In this document: piece by piece, positions 9,199-16,662 of the stretch | Layout of the letters: each line of letters begins with the position of its first letter | How positions within the stretch are numbered: position 1 is the first letter of the stretch | From: a virus | DNA length: 58,790 nucleotides | Virus record (IMG/VR): IMGVR_UViG_3300028844_003404 | Coordinates: 1 to 58,790 of that record | Reading direction: 5' to 3' (one strand) | Notes under the pieces: model-generated | The model's input: the letters and a program-made list of their open reading frames with translations, nothing else | Told to the model about the DNA's origin: nothing | The model's database searches: none | Translations under genes and position numbers: made by a program

Positions 9199-10983
9199 TC
9201 ACCTTTCTTGTGAAATCATATTTAATATTTCTTCCATTACATCACCTTTACCTTCATTATCCCCCATGACTGTTTCAAAAATATTTTTCTTTTTAGTTAG
9301 TATATTATATATAATACCTTCTATTGTATTTTCTAATATCGGGTAATAAACTGAAACTGAGAACTTTTGTCCATATCTATACGCCCTATCTTCGGCTTGT
9401 GAATGGTCAGCAGGAACAAAAGATAGGTCATTCATTATAACTGCCTCTGCGGATGTTAGGGTTATTCCTACTCCCGCAGCTTTTAGATTACCTACAAAAA
9501 CTTTGATGTCATCATTGTTTTGAAACTCGTCTACAGATTCCTGTCTTTTAGGTTTGGTCATTTTACCGTCTAATTTAACTGACTCTTTTCCAAAATGTTC
9601 GTTTATTTTATTTAGTGTGTCTGTAAAATTTGTGAATATTATTACTTTTTTTCCTTGGTCTATTATGTTTTGAGCGATTTCTATGGTGTCCTTTATTTTT
9701 TCTTCAGCAATAACCTGACGAACCTTCATTAACTTAGAAAATTGTATTGTTAGTGAGCTCGAATCCTCTGAAGAATTATACCAGTCATAGTACTCTCCCA
9801 TCAATTTTTTATATTCTCTAGATTTTGTTCTTAAATAAACGGGGGTTATTATTTTTTCAGGTAAGTCTAAGATATCTTCCTTTAATCTTCTTAATACTTG
9901 CGGCTTTGTCCTATCTCTTAACTCTTCTAAATTAGACGCCCCTGAGACATTCCAAACTCTTTTACTACCGACACTGAATTGATACCCCGCACAATACCTT
10001 ATAGCATAAGCCATCCAATTCTCCGCCACTGGTGAATCTACTAAATCTAAAAGATTATAATAATTCATCGGTCTTGAGGTCATCGGAGTTCCCGTGAGTA
10101 ACCATACTTTTCCTATTTTGTTTGCGATGTCATTCGCTATTTTTGTTCTTTGAGCTTTTTTATTTTGAACGTAGTGTGCTTCGTCCATTACAATTAAATC
10201 AAAACCATAATTTAAAATTTCTGATTTGTCGGGGTGTTTTGGGTCGTGAAAGTTTTTCAAGATATCATAATTTATAATGGTATACTCAGAAGGTTCCCAT
10301 TTCTTACCCTCAATAATTGATATGGACTTATCCGTGTAGTTTTGTATTTCTCTTTCCCAATTAATTTTTAAAGACGCTGGACATATAATTAACACTTTTT
10401 CTATTCCCATCTCTAATGAAGCAATAACTGTTGAGGTTGTTTTTCCGAGACCCATATCATCGGCTAATATGTACTTATCATTACCCACAAGCTTTTCTAT
10501 TGATTCTTTTTGATGTGAAAGTGGAGGTCTATGTGAATATTTACTATAATCTATTTTTACTTCCCGTTGTTTGTTTTTTGTCAACGCAACCTTAGGTAAC
10601 CATATGTCTGTAAGATTTTCACTCTCAAATAACTTACCCCATATGTGGTATGACTTTTCTTTCTCCACCAATAATTTTTCCACATAAATTTTTTCGGGCC
10701 TCTTTGGTAGTAGTTTGTCGTTCATTAACTTTTGACCAAAGTAACTATCAAGTTCAACCCATCTTCTCGCAACTTTGGGGGTTGTGTCTTTAAATTTAAT
10801 TATGTAGTCCGCTTGAGCTCGAGTAAGTTTAAAATGATTAAACTTTTTCATTTTATCCTGTAAACGGATAATATAATTATTATACCCCTCGTACTTCTCT
10901 AAAATACGAAGAGCTCTCACTTCAGGTAAGCTATTTAATGTTTTATTTTCCAAAAGTCGACTAAATACACTTAAATATAACAA
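9199..10983 (-). CDS. SNF2-family (SMARCAL1-like) DNA helicase/translocase
   Basis: SNF2-type superfamily 2 ATPase, up to 594 aa. In the longest reading frame, Walker A is DDMGLGKT (K181), the Walker B box is DEAH (267-270), motif III is LTGTP, and the C-terminal lobe has QAEDRAYRYGQ (motif VI). Such enzymes translocate on DNA and remodel or anneal forks; a role in phage replication or recombination is likely, in the niche that UvsW fills in T4. The start is uncertain: the longest frame begins with TTG at 10983. Other options are TTG at 10953, with ATATTTAA on the same strand about 17 bases upstream, or the ATG at 10851. A TAA lies five codons above the first TTG. The gene is head-to-head with the gp14-like gene, 21 bases apart. 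Confidence 0.9.
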   Translation of the reverse strand: MLYLSVFSRLLENKTLNSLPEVRALRILEKYEGYNNYIIRLQDKMKKFNHFKLTRAQADYIIKFKDTTPKVARRWVELDSYFGQKLMNDKLLPKRPEKIYVEKLLVEKEKSYHIWGKLFESENLTDIWLPKVALTKNKQREVKIDYSKYSHRPPLSHQKESIEKLVGNDKYILADDMGLGKTTSTVIASLEMGIEKVLIICPASLKINWEREIQNYTDKSISIIEGKKWEPSEYTIINYDILKNFHDPKHPDKSEILNYGFDLIVMDEAHYVQNKKAQRTKIANDIANKIGKVWLLTGTPMTSRPMNYYNLLDLVDSPVAENWMAYAIRYCAGYQFSVGSKRVWNVSGASNLEELRDRTKPQVLRRLKEDILDLPEKIITPVYLRTKSREYKKLMGEYYDWYNSSEDSSSLTIQFSKLMKVRQVIAEEKIKDTIEIAQNIIDQGKKVIIFTNFTDTLNKINEHFGKESVKLDGKMTKPKRQESVDEFQNNDDIKVFVGNLKAAGVGITLTSAEAVIMNDLSFVPADHSQAEDRAYRYGQKFSVSVYYPILENTIEGIIYNILTKKKNIFETVMGDNEGKGDVMEEILNMISQER

Positions 10984-10991
10984 ATAACTTA

Positions 10992-10999
10992 ATATTTAT
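10992..10999 (+). promoter_or_regulatory. ATATTTAT candidate phage promoter, neck/terminator operon
   Basis: ATATTTAT ends only five bases before the ATG at 11005. If it acts as a -10 element, the transcript would start at or next to the start codon and be leaderless. Confidence 0.45.
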
Positions 11000-11004
11000 C
11001 AATA

Positions 11005-11520
11005 ATGAGTAATAGAAAGGTTCCAATTACAAGATTAGAAAAGTTTTTCGGAGCGGAAGACTTTGAGTTAGATATCGCAATGGGTCGAGAATGGCTTGAG
11101 GGTGATATGAACTTTAGGTTGGTTTTATATAGAATCGACCAACAAAAAACTGTAACTGATGATGTTTACGGCGAAACCGTAGAAGATGGTGTCAAGTTTC
11201 ATCCTCCTGTTGAGTTTAGGGGGTACGTCCAAATAGAACAACCTGAAAATCAAAATTACGGCAATAGTAATATGACACAAATGGAACCTGGTAATTTAAA
11301 AGTCGGTGTATATCAAACTACTTTAGATGAATTAGAAATAGATATTAATTATGGAGATTATATAGGTTACTATGAAACTGAATCTCGTGTTAGGTACTAC
11401 TCGGTATCTAATGACGGGAGAGTCACGAGTGATAATAAACATACTTATGGTGGTTACAAACCCTATTATAGGTCAATTACAGCATCACCTGTTAGTGAAA
11501 ATGAATTTAGAGGATTATGA
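11005..11520 (+). CDS. 14: Neck protein, gp14-like
   Basis: 171 aa. The layout resembles T4 gp14: a 'D-D-V-Y-G-E' element (gp14 has a similar IFGED), then a beta segment, then 'GDYIGYYETESRVRYY', which parallels the GDLIYFP...LFEI region of gp14. gp14 completes the neck that joins head and tail. T4 gp14 is longer (256 aa); this one lacks most of the C-terminal extension. It is the first gene of an operon followed by an unknown gene and a gp15-like tail terminator, as expected for a neck block. Its stop overlaps the next start (ATGA). The assignment is from motif order and position. Confidence 0.55.
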   Translation: MSNRKVPITRLEKFFGAEDFELDIAMGREWLEGDMNFRLVLYRIDQQKTVTDDVYGETVEDGVKFHPPVEFRGYVQIEQPENQNYGNSNMTQMEPGNLKVGVYQTTLDELEIDINYGDYIGYYETESRVRYYSVSNDGRVTSDNKHTYGGYKPYYRSITASPVSENEFRGL

Positions 11521-11990
11521 AAAGTTATCTGATAAAAGAAATAAATAAAATGAAGACCCAAATGGGGTTGGTTGTTGAACAGGAGGAAGAGTTAACCCCT
11601 GAGGATTTAACTGGCTTAAGGGTTATGGTGTATTATAACTTACATAAACATACATTTTCCGTAACTTATGGTGGAAAAGTAATATTATACGCCGATTATG
11701 TTAAATTAAGAAATGTGGAGTTTAGGGTAAGAAAGGGGGGTCAAGACAAAGTAAGACAGGAAATGAGAAAGAACGTACATGCTTTTGTTATTGGTAACTT
11801 AGTCGACTACTGTCAATTTCCTTGTGAAGAAATGCCTGAGGAAACTAATGATAACGTAATTACATATAACCCATACAAATATGATTCATTCGTTAAAAAA
11901 GATAGTGAAGAACCGATTTATAATGCAAATGAGATTGATATGATTAACACCCGAAATAAAATCTTCCATATAAATGAGATAGTAAACTAA
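11517..11990 (+). CDS. Conserved phage protein of unknown function
   Basis: 157 aa. Start overlaps the preceding stop by four bases and its own stop overlaps the next ATG (TAATG), so translation is coupled. The middle has a pattern I recall from many phage genomes without assigned function: VYYNLHKHTFSV, a Val-rich strand, then KNVHAFVIGN. The first ~25 residues are a charged helix ending in VVEQEEE and are unlike the rest, as in proteins with a removable leader. T4 has no gene between 14 and 15, so this is an addition. A virion or tail-completion role is possible from context only. Confidence 0.7.
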   Translation: MKSYLIKEINKMKTQMGLVVEQEEELTPEDLTGLRVMVYYNLHKHTFSVTYGGKVILYADYVKLRNVEFRVRKGGQDKVRQEMRKNVHAFVIGNLVDYCQFPCEEMPEETNDNVITYNPYKYDSFVKKDSEEPIYNANEIDMINTRNKIFHINEIVN

Positions 11991-13039
11991 TGGCCTTTCC
12001 TAAAAAAATAAAAAAACATCTACCTTTAACTCCCGATAAAATTTTATTAGAGAGAAGAGAGCAGTTATTAGAATATATTCAAAAAGACGGTACATATCTA
12101 CCTAAGAGTGTTTTACATGCTGATTTAGATAGAGGTATGTTAGATTTTGTTAAGAACGATTTAGAAATGACTGCAGAGGGTAAAAAAGTTAATCCTGTCG
12201 ATATTATTATTACAACTCAAAACTGGTCACAGTTTGCAGAAACTTGGGATTTTCAAAATTTAGATAAGAATATAAAACCTCCATTTATTGCTACTGTAAG
12301 AAATCCAGACGTTAAGTATGGTACAAACCCTTCACTACAATACACTATACCAAACAGAAAACAATTTTATTACGCCAAGGTTCCAACGTGGGACGGACAA
12401 AGAAAAGGGATGGACATTTATAAAATTCCACAACCCGTACCTGTAGATATTACGTATAACATAAAAATATTTTGTACTAAAATGCGTCACTTGAATGAGT
12501 TTAACAAATTAGTTTTACAAAAGTTCTCTTCAAGACAGGCGTATACATTTGTTAAGGGTCATTATGTACCTATTATTTTAAATGGTATATCTGATGAGTC
12601 AGTTTTAGATATTGAAAAAAGAAAGTATTATGTTCAAAACTATGAGTTTTTAATGATGGGGTTTTTGATTGATGAAGAAGAGTTCCAAGTTTCTCCAGCT
12701 ATTAGTAGAGCGTTAACCTTGTATGAAGTAGAAGAGGGGTCACAGTCAAGAAGAGCTAGAAAAACTCCACCTAATCCTCAAAATTTTGACATAGATATTT
12801 TATTTATGTCAGGAATTAATAGTTTGTCCGAAAAATATCCGTACACTATAGACTTAACTTTTTTGGAGACAGATAACGTCGATGAGTTTTCAGTATACAT
12901 TAATGACAATTATATGGGAGAGGATTTAAGTTCTATACAGGTTAATACTAATGACGTTATTAGATTTGACGTTGTTAAAATAGATGACAATAAAGAATCT
13001 ATAATTAAATCAAAGGCCCACATACCCTACAGTAATTAA
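11990..13039 (+). CDS. 15: Tail terminator / sheath stabiliser, gp15-like
   Basis: 349 aa. The core (residues ~135-235) has the order seen in T4 gp15: 'PVPVDITYNIKIF', a helix ending in a 'F' near 'LQKFSSRQ', a middle 'YVPIILNGISDES', then 'RKYYVQNYEFLMMGFLIDEEEF'. T4 gp15 has the matching IYELSIFT..., ILPYFQP, ...LMSAAIDEA and RRRIEWSLTFEVNGW. gp15 caps the tail tube and sheath and docks to the neck. It lies between a gp14-like gene and the sheath, as expected. The N-terminal ~100 residues and the C-terminal ~110 residues are extra relative to T4 (272 aa). This is pattern-level similarity only. Confidence 0.55.
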   Translation: MAFPKKIKKHLPLTPDKILLERREQLLEYIQKDGTYLPKSVLHADLDRGMLDFVKNDLEMTAEGKKVNPVDIIITTQNWSQFAETWDFQNLDKNIKPPFIATVRNPDVKYGTNPSLQYTIPNRKQFYYAKVPTWDGQRKGMDIYKIPQPVPVDITYNIKIFCTKMRHLNEFNKLVLQKFSSRQAYTFVKGHYVPIILNGISDESVLDIEKRKYYVQNYEFLMMGFLIDEEEFQVSPAISRALTLYEVEEGSQSRRARKTPPNPQNFDIDILFMSGINSLSEKYPYTIDLTFLETDNVDEFSVYINDNYMGEDLSSIQVNTNDVIRFDVVKIDDNKESIIKSKAHIPYSN

Positions 13040-13189
13040 TTACTCACCATATATATCAATATCTTCTTTACAATTTTCTTCAATAAGTTTTTCAATAAAC
13101 TTAAACATTTTTAACCCGTTTATTTGACAGTGTTTTTTTAACATATCATGAGACTCTTCAGATATTTTTAAATTCTTTATTTTTGTCAT
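13040..13189 (-). CDS. Small ribbon-helix-helix-like protein
   Basis: 49 aa, lying in the gap between the tail terminator and sheath genes on the opposite strand; its stop directly abuts the stop of the gp15-like gene. The layout is a short strand (KIKNLKIS), then helix 1 (EESHDMLKKHCQING) and helix 2 (KMFKFIEKLIEEN), which fits the Arc/MetJ ribbon-helix-helix fold used by small DNA-binding regulators. Charged and helical composition and a clean start make it a probable gene. ATATTTAT lies on its own strand at 13245-13252, 55 bases upstream. It may be a regulator, but no target can be named. Confidence 0.7.
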   Translation of the reverse strand: MTKIKNLKISEESHDMLKKHCQINGLKMFKFIEKLIEENCKEDIDIYGE

Positions 13190-13244
13190 TTAAAAAAGGT
13201 TTTTAAAAAGGTAGAAAAAAGTGAGAAATTTTTCATACTATCAA

Positions 13245-13252
13245 ATAAATAT
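13245..13252 (-). promoter_or_regulatory. ATATTTAT candidate phage promoter, small RHH gene
   Basis: ATATTTAT on the minus strand, 55 bases upstream of the 49-aa gene, back to back with the plus-strand motif of the sheath gene about 40 bases away. Confidence 0.4.
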
Positions 13253-13287
13253 AACGCCATAACATTTGTCGTTTGGTTTTTTCTATA

Positions 13288-13295
13288 ATATTTAT
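13288..13295 (+). promoter_or_regulatory. ATATTTAT candidate phage promoter, tail sheath
   Basis: ATATTTAT followed by CAATAAAAT, 32 bases upstream of the sheath ATG, in an A-rich leader without a Shine-Dalgarno sequence. Confidence 0.5.
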
Positions 13296-13327
13296 CAATA
13301 AAATAAATAAAAAGAAAATTAATTAAC

Positions 13328-14863
13328 ATGGCAGCAGAAAAAGTATTCGTATCTCCAGGTGTATACACATCAGAAAGAGATTTAAGTTTTGTGGCTCAAA
13401 GCGTCGGTGTAACGACTTTAGGGGTCGTCGGTGAAACCTTATCAGGTCCGGCGTTTGAACCTATCTTCATAACAAACTTTGATGAGTTTACCGCATTTTT
13501 TGGAGGAACAGAACCAACTAAATTTGTAAACACACAAATTCCGAAATATGAGGCGGCATATATAGCCAAAGCCTATTTACAACAATCAAATCAACTTTTT
13601 GTAACTCGTGTCTTAGGTTTATCAGGGTATGATGCTGGTCCGTCATGGTCAATATCAACAGTAGGTAATGTAAATAAGTCATTGGTCACCCCTGAAAGTT
13701 CTGACGGTATTGCATATACAATAAGTTTTAGTGGTGTTTCAGGAACTAGTAGTTCAACGGAGATTACTGATTTTAGTAATTTACCTTTATCAATAAAAAA
13801 TGTATTCGGTTTACCTTATACCACATTTTCAGGTGGACAATCCACATTACAGTCCGACTTTGAGTCTGCAGCTTATCAAAATATTGTTAACCCTACTGAC
13901 TCAGGTACAACTGCATTTATATTTGGTACTGTTAGTGGAAATACTTATGACTCAATAACTGGTGCTTCGGGAACATGGGTAAGTTCAACTAATGTATTGG
14001 GTGTTGATGGTCTTACCATTGATACTGCAGATTTTGAAGCGTCTGAAAATGATTCATGGTATTACGCATTGTTCCCATATAATAGTGGTACAGGTCAATA
14101 CAGTGGTGTTGGTTTTGGTTTAGCGATTACAGGGTTAACAAATACTACAGGTAATAATTATACAGGTGAGGGAGTCGTGTACACTACAACATACACGGGA
14201 ACACCGATTACTGATTACCATAATATGGTTGTTAGTACACTAAGGTCAAGAGGAATTTCAACGAATAGTGATTCTAATAATCCAAATTACGAAGTTTCAG
14301 GATTAACTAATGTAGAACTTAATTCTACAGGTGTGTACTCAGGTATAACCAATAATCCATTCGCTAATTTCCAAATTTCAGGTATAACAAACGATTCAGA
14401 GATATTCACATTCAATACCTCACTTAGTTTAACTGACCCTAACTTCATAACTAAAGTTTTAGGTCAAAGTAATTTTTCTAAACCAAAAAATGAGGTTCCA
14501 TTATTTGTTGAGGAAATTTATTATAACTTATTAAATACAGGATATAAGGAAGGTAAGATTAGAGGATTAAATACTACCTTGTTAGATTTACAAAGTGCTA
14601 GAGGAGATGTTGATAATACAGGTATCGGATGGTACTTAGATAGATATCAAACCCCATCGACACCATATTTAGTTTCAGAATTAAGAGGTAACGAGGTTTC
14701 TGACTTATTCAGAGTTATTTCAATCTCAGATGGTAACTCGGCGAATAGAGAGATTAAAGTCTCTATCATGAATATATCGTTTAATAACTTAACTTTTGAC
14801 GTTGTTGTAAGAAGTTTTTATGACACTGAGTCTAACCCAGTTGTTTTAGAGAAAGGATTTTGA
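13328..14863 (+). CDS. 18: Tail sheath protein, N-terminal part (frame 0)
   Basis: 511 aa. The start 'VFVSPGVYTSERDLSF' and 'VGVTTLGVVGETLSGPAFEPIFI' are typical of T4-family contractile sheath proteins (gp18), and the end 'ANREIKVSI...TFDVVVRSFYDTESNPVVLEK' is a core sheath segment that normally continues into the conserved C-terminal domain. Instead the frame stops at TGA 14861-14863 right after TTT. Reading on in the +1 frame from GAG 14862 gives ELKSRYIMLEVNEEA, the expected continuation, which joins the ORF annotated from 14883. A joined product would be 1038 aa, large compared with T4 gp18 (659 aa) because of a Ser/Gly/Thr-rich insertion around residues 100-350. Alone, this part would lack the C-terminal arm needed for sheath subunit linkage. 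Confidence 0.93.
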   Translation: MAAEKVFVSPGVYTSERDLSFVAQSVGVTTLGVVGETLSGPAFEPIFITNFDEFTAFFGGTEPTKFVNTQIPKYEAAYIAKAYLQQSNQLFVTRVLGLSGYDAGPSWSISTVGNVNKSLVTPESSDGIAYTISFSGVSGTSSSTEITDFSNLPLSIKNVFGLPYTTFSGGQSTLQSDFESAAYQNIVNPTDSGTTAFIFGTVSGNTYDSITGASGTWVSSTNVLGVDGLTIDTADFEASENDSWYYALFPYNSGTGQYSGVGFGLAITGLTNTTGNNYTGEGVVYTTTYTGTPITDYHNMVVSTLRSRGISTNSDSNNPNYEVSGLTNVELNSTGVYSGITNNPFANFQISGITNDSEIFTFNTSLSLTDPNFITKVLGQSNFSKPKNEVPLFVEEIYYNLLNTGYKEGKIRGLNTTLLDLQSARGDVDNTGIGWYLDRYQTPSTPYLVSELRGNEVSDLFRVISISDGNSANREIKVSIMNISFNNLTFDVVVRSFYDTESNPVVLEKGF

Positions 14864-14864
14864 G
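14858..14864 (+). other. Candidate +1 frameshift site in sheath gene (TTT TGA G)
   Basis: P-site TTT (14858-14860) is followed by stop TGA. Sliding one base forward puts TTT (14859-14861) under the same Phe tRNA, and the next codon is GAG, in the frame of the C-terminal sheath half. The purine run GAGAAAGGA lies directly upstream. This resembles the RF2 site (CTT TGA). A single extra T from sequencing or mutation would look the same. Confidence 0.55.
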
Positions 14865-14882
14865 TTAAAGTCAAGGTATATT

Positions 14883-16445
14883 ATGTTAGAAGTAAATGAA
14901 GAGGCTCCGTCTGACTCATTACCGTGTGGATTTAAAGGATACCAAACTAGACAGTACAGTAGTTATAAATCACCACACTTACTTTATAAGACTAAGTATG
15001 ATACCCCAGGTGAGGTGTTGTTTAACCCACCTTTTGGGTCGTCTAATGGTGATAACTTAACAAGAAGTGCGGGTGACAACCCAAGAAGAGTTTTCTTAGG
15101 TGTGTCAAATACGGTCGGAATTGATGTTGATTTTACATCATATAAAGGTAAACAAAACCCGACTAACTTAGGAACCGCAACTGAATCTTCACCATGGGCT
15201 GAATTAACAAAAGGTTTTCACATGGATTCAGGGGCTACTGTAGTCCTAATACCACCAACATATGTAACTTCAGGTGAAACGGCTTTTGAAGTTGGTGATG
15301 CGTCCTTCGATAGTGAACCTAATGAAGATAGTCCATATTATAGATTAAATTCTCGTAAATTTACATTAGTACCTACGGGAGGATTTGATGGTTGGGATGT
15401 CTATCGTGAGTCACGTACTAATGGAGATACATTTATATTAGGTAATAATGGATATTTACGTGGAGCGGCACCTTCAGTTAGATTCCCAAGTGCAACAGGA
15501 TGGGGAGCGTTTAAGACAATTGTTGGTCCAGATAAACAGGATTGGGGTAATACTGACTATTACGCATACTTATGGGGTCAGTGGACATTTGTTAACCCTG
15601 AAGCAGTAAACATTAACGTGTTTACTACTACAGGTATCGATTATGTTAATAACTCAAACTTAGTGGAGGAAGCAATTGATATGATTGAAACAGATAGGGC
15701 AGACTCAATTTATATATGTACTACACCTGATTATAATATGTTCGTTAATACTACATCTAATTTTACAACTGACTTTATTTACCCACAAGAAGCTACCGAA
15801 AACTTAGAAGATACTGGAATTGACTCTAACTACACGGCAACTTATTACCCATGGATTCTTACAAGAGATACAGTAAATAATACACAAATTTACTTACCAC
15901 CTACCGCTGAAGTTGTTAGAAACTTAGCGTTAACAGATAACATATCATTCCCTTGGTTCGCGTCCGCGGGTTATACAAGAGGTTTAGTAAATGGTATCAA
16001 AGCTCGTAAGAAACTAACTCAAGATGATAGAGACATACTATATAAAGGTAGAATAAACCCAATAGCAACCTTCTCAGATGTAGGTACGGTAATTTGGGGT
16101 AATAAAACTACTCAGGTTAAGCAGTCGGCACTCGACAGAATCAATGTTAGAAGATTGCTATTACAAGCTCGTAAATTAATTTCAGCAGTGGCGGTTAGAC
16201 TGTTGTTCGAACAAAATGACGACCAAGTAAGACAAGAGTTCTTAGATTCAGTAAATCCAATCTTAGACTCAATAAGAAGAGATAGAGGTTTAATAGATTT
16301 TAGAGTTGTGGTTCAAAACACTCCTGAAGATTTAGATAACAATACACTTGTAGGTAAAATTTATTTAAAACCAACAAGGGCTCTTGAATTCATCGATATA
16401 GAATTCTTAATTACTCCAACAGGAGCATCATTTGAAGATATCTGA
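14883..16445 (+). CDS. 18: Tail sheath protein, C-terminal part (+1 frame)
   Basis: 520 aa from the first ATG; the open frame extends back to 14862 and joins the N-terminal part. It contains the conserved sheath end: 'PCGFKGY', the segment 'WFASAGYTRGLVNGI', 'LYKGRINPIATFSDVGTVIWGNKT', 'INVRRLLLQARKLI', and the final strand with 'GKIYLKPTRALEFIDIEF'. These form the inner conserved domain and C-terminal arm of contractile sheaths. There is no promoter motif or separate leader before ATG 14883, so independent expression is less likely than frameshift expression. Compared with my memory of T4 gp18, roughly 25 residues between 'VLEK' and 'LKSRY' appear to be missing at the joint. Followed by an intrinsic terminator. 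Confidence 0.93.
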   Translation: MLEVNEEAPSDSLPCGFKGYQTRQYSSYKSPHLLYKTKYDTPGEVLFNPPFGSSNGDNLTRSAGDNPRRVFLGVSNTVGIDVDFTSYKGKQNPTNLGTATESSPWAELTKGFHMDSGATVVLIPPTYVTSGETAFEVGDASFDSEPNEDSPYYRLNSRKFTLVPTGGFDGWDVYRESRTNGDTFILGNNGYLRGAAPSVRFPSATGWGAFKTIVGPDKQDWGNTDYYAYLWGQWTFVNPEAVNINVFTTTGIDYVNNSNLVEEAIDMIETDRADSIYICTTPDYNMFVNTTSNFTTDFIYPQEATENLEDTGIDSNYTATYYPWILTRDTVNNTQIYLPPTAEVVRNLALTDNISFPWFASAGYTRGLVNGIKARKKLTQDDRDILYKGRINPIATFSDVGTVIWGNKTTQVKQSALDRINVRRLLLQARKLISAVAVRLLFEQNDDQVRQEFLDSVNPILDSIRRDRGLIDFRVVVQNTPEDLDNNTLVGKIYLKPTRALEFIDIEFLITPTGASFEDI

Positions 16446-16452
16446 TATTTAT
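16445..16452 (+). promoter_or_regulatory. ATATTTAT motif after sheath gene
   Basis: ATATTTAT overlaps the sheath stop codon by one base and sits two bases before the left arm of the terminator at 16454. It could drive the small gene at 16520. Confidence 0.35.
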
Positions 16453-16453
16453 T

Positions 16454-16485
16454 AAATGGGGGGTACAAAAGTATCCCCCATTTTT
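16454..16485 (+). terminator. Intrinsic terminator after tail sheath
   Basis: A 13-bp stem (16454-16466 with 16471-16483, one G-T pair) with loop AAAA is followed by T residues. The stem core is GGGGG/CCCCC. Confidence 0.85.
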
Positions 16486-16519
16486 AACCATATAACTAAA
16501 CGTTTAATAAAATAAAAAA

Positions 16520-16657
16520 ATGGAATTTAAAAAAAAATTACTAAGAGAGTCATTACAAATTGATAGTAATGGAGTTAAGACTTATTCTGACAAATCACAA
16601 AGTATTGTTTTGACAGAATCACAATTAGAGAGATTAATTGAAAATTTAAACGATTAA
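16520..16657 (+). CDS. Small protein upstream of HAD gene, unknown
   Basis: 45 aa, ATG after an A-rich leader (AATAAAAAAA), stop five bases before the HAD-fold gene. It starts with a basic helix (MEFKKKLLRESL), has a short polar middle, and ends in a helix 'LTESQLERLIENLND'. Such 'LTESQLERLI' tails occur in small proteins of other marine T4-like phages as far as I recall, without known function. The ORF is short, but the leader, spacing and helix pattern support it as a real gene. Confidence 0.6.
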   Translation: MEFKKKLLRESLQIDSNGVKTYSDKSQSIVLTESQLERLIENLND

Positions 16658-16662
16658 AATAC

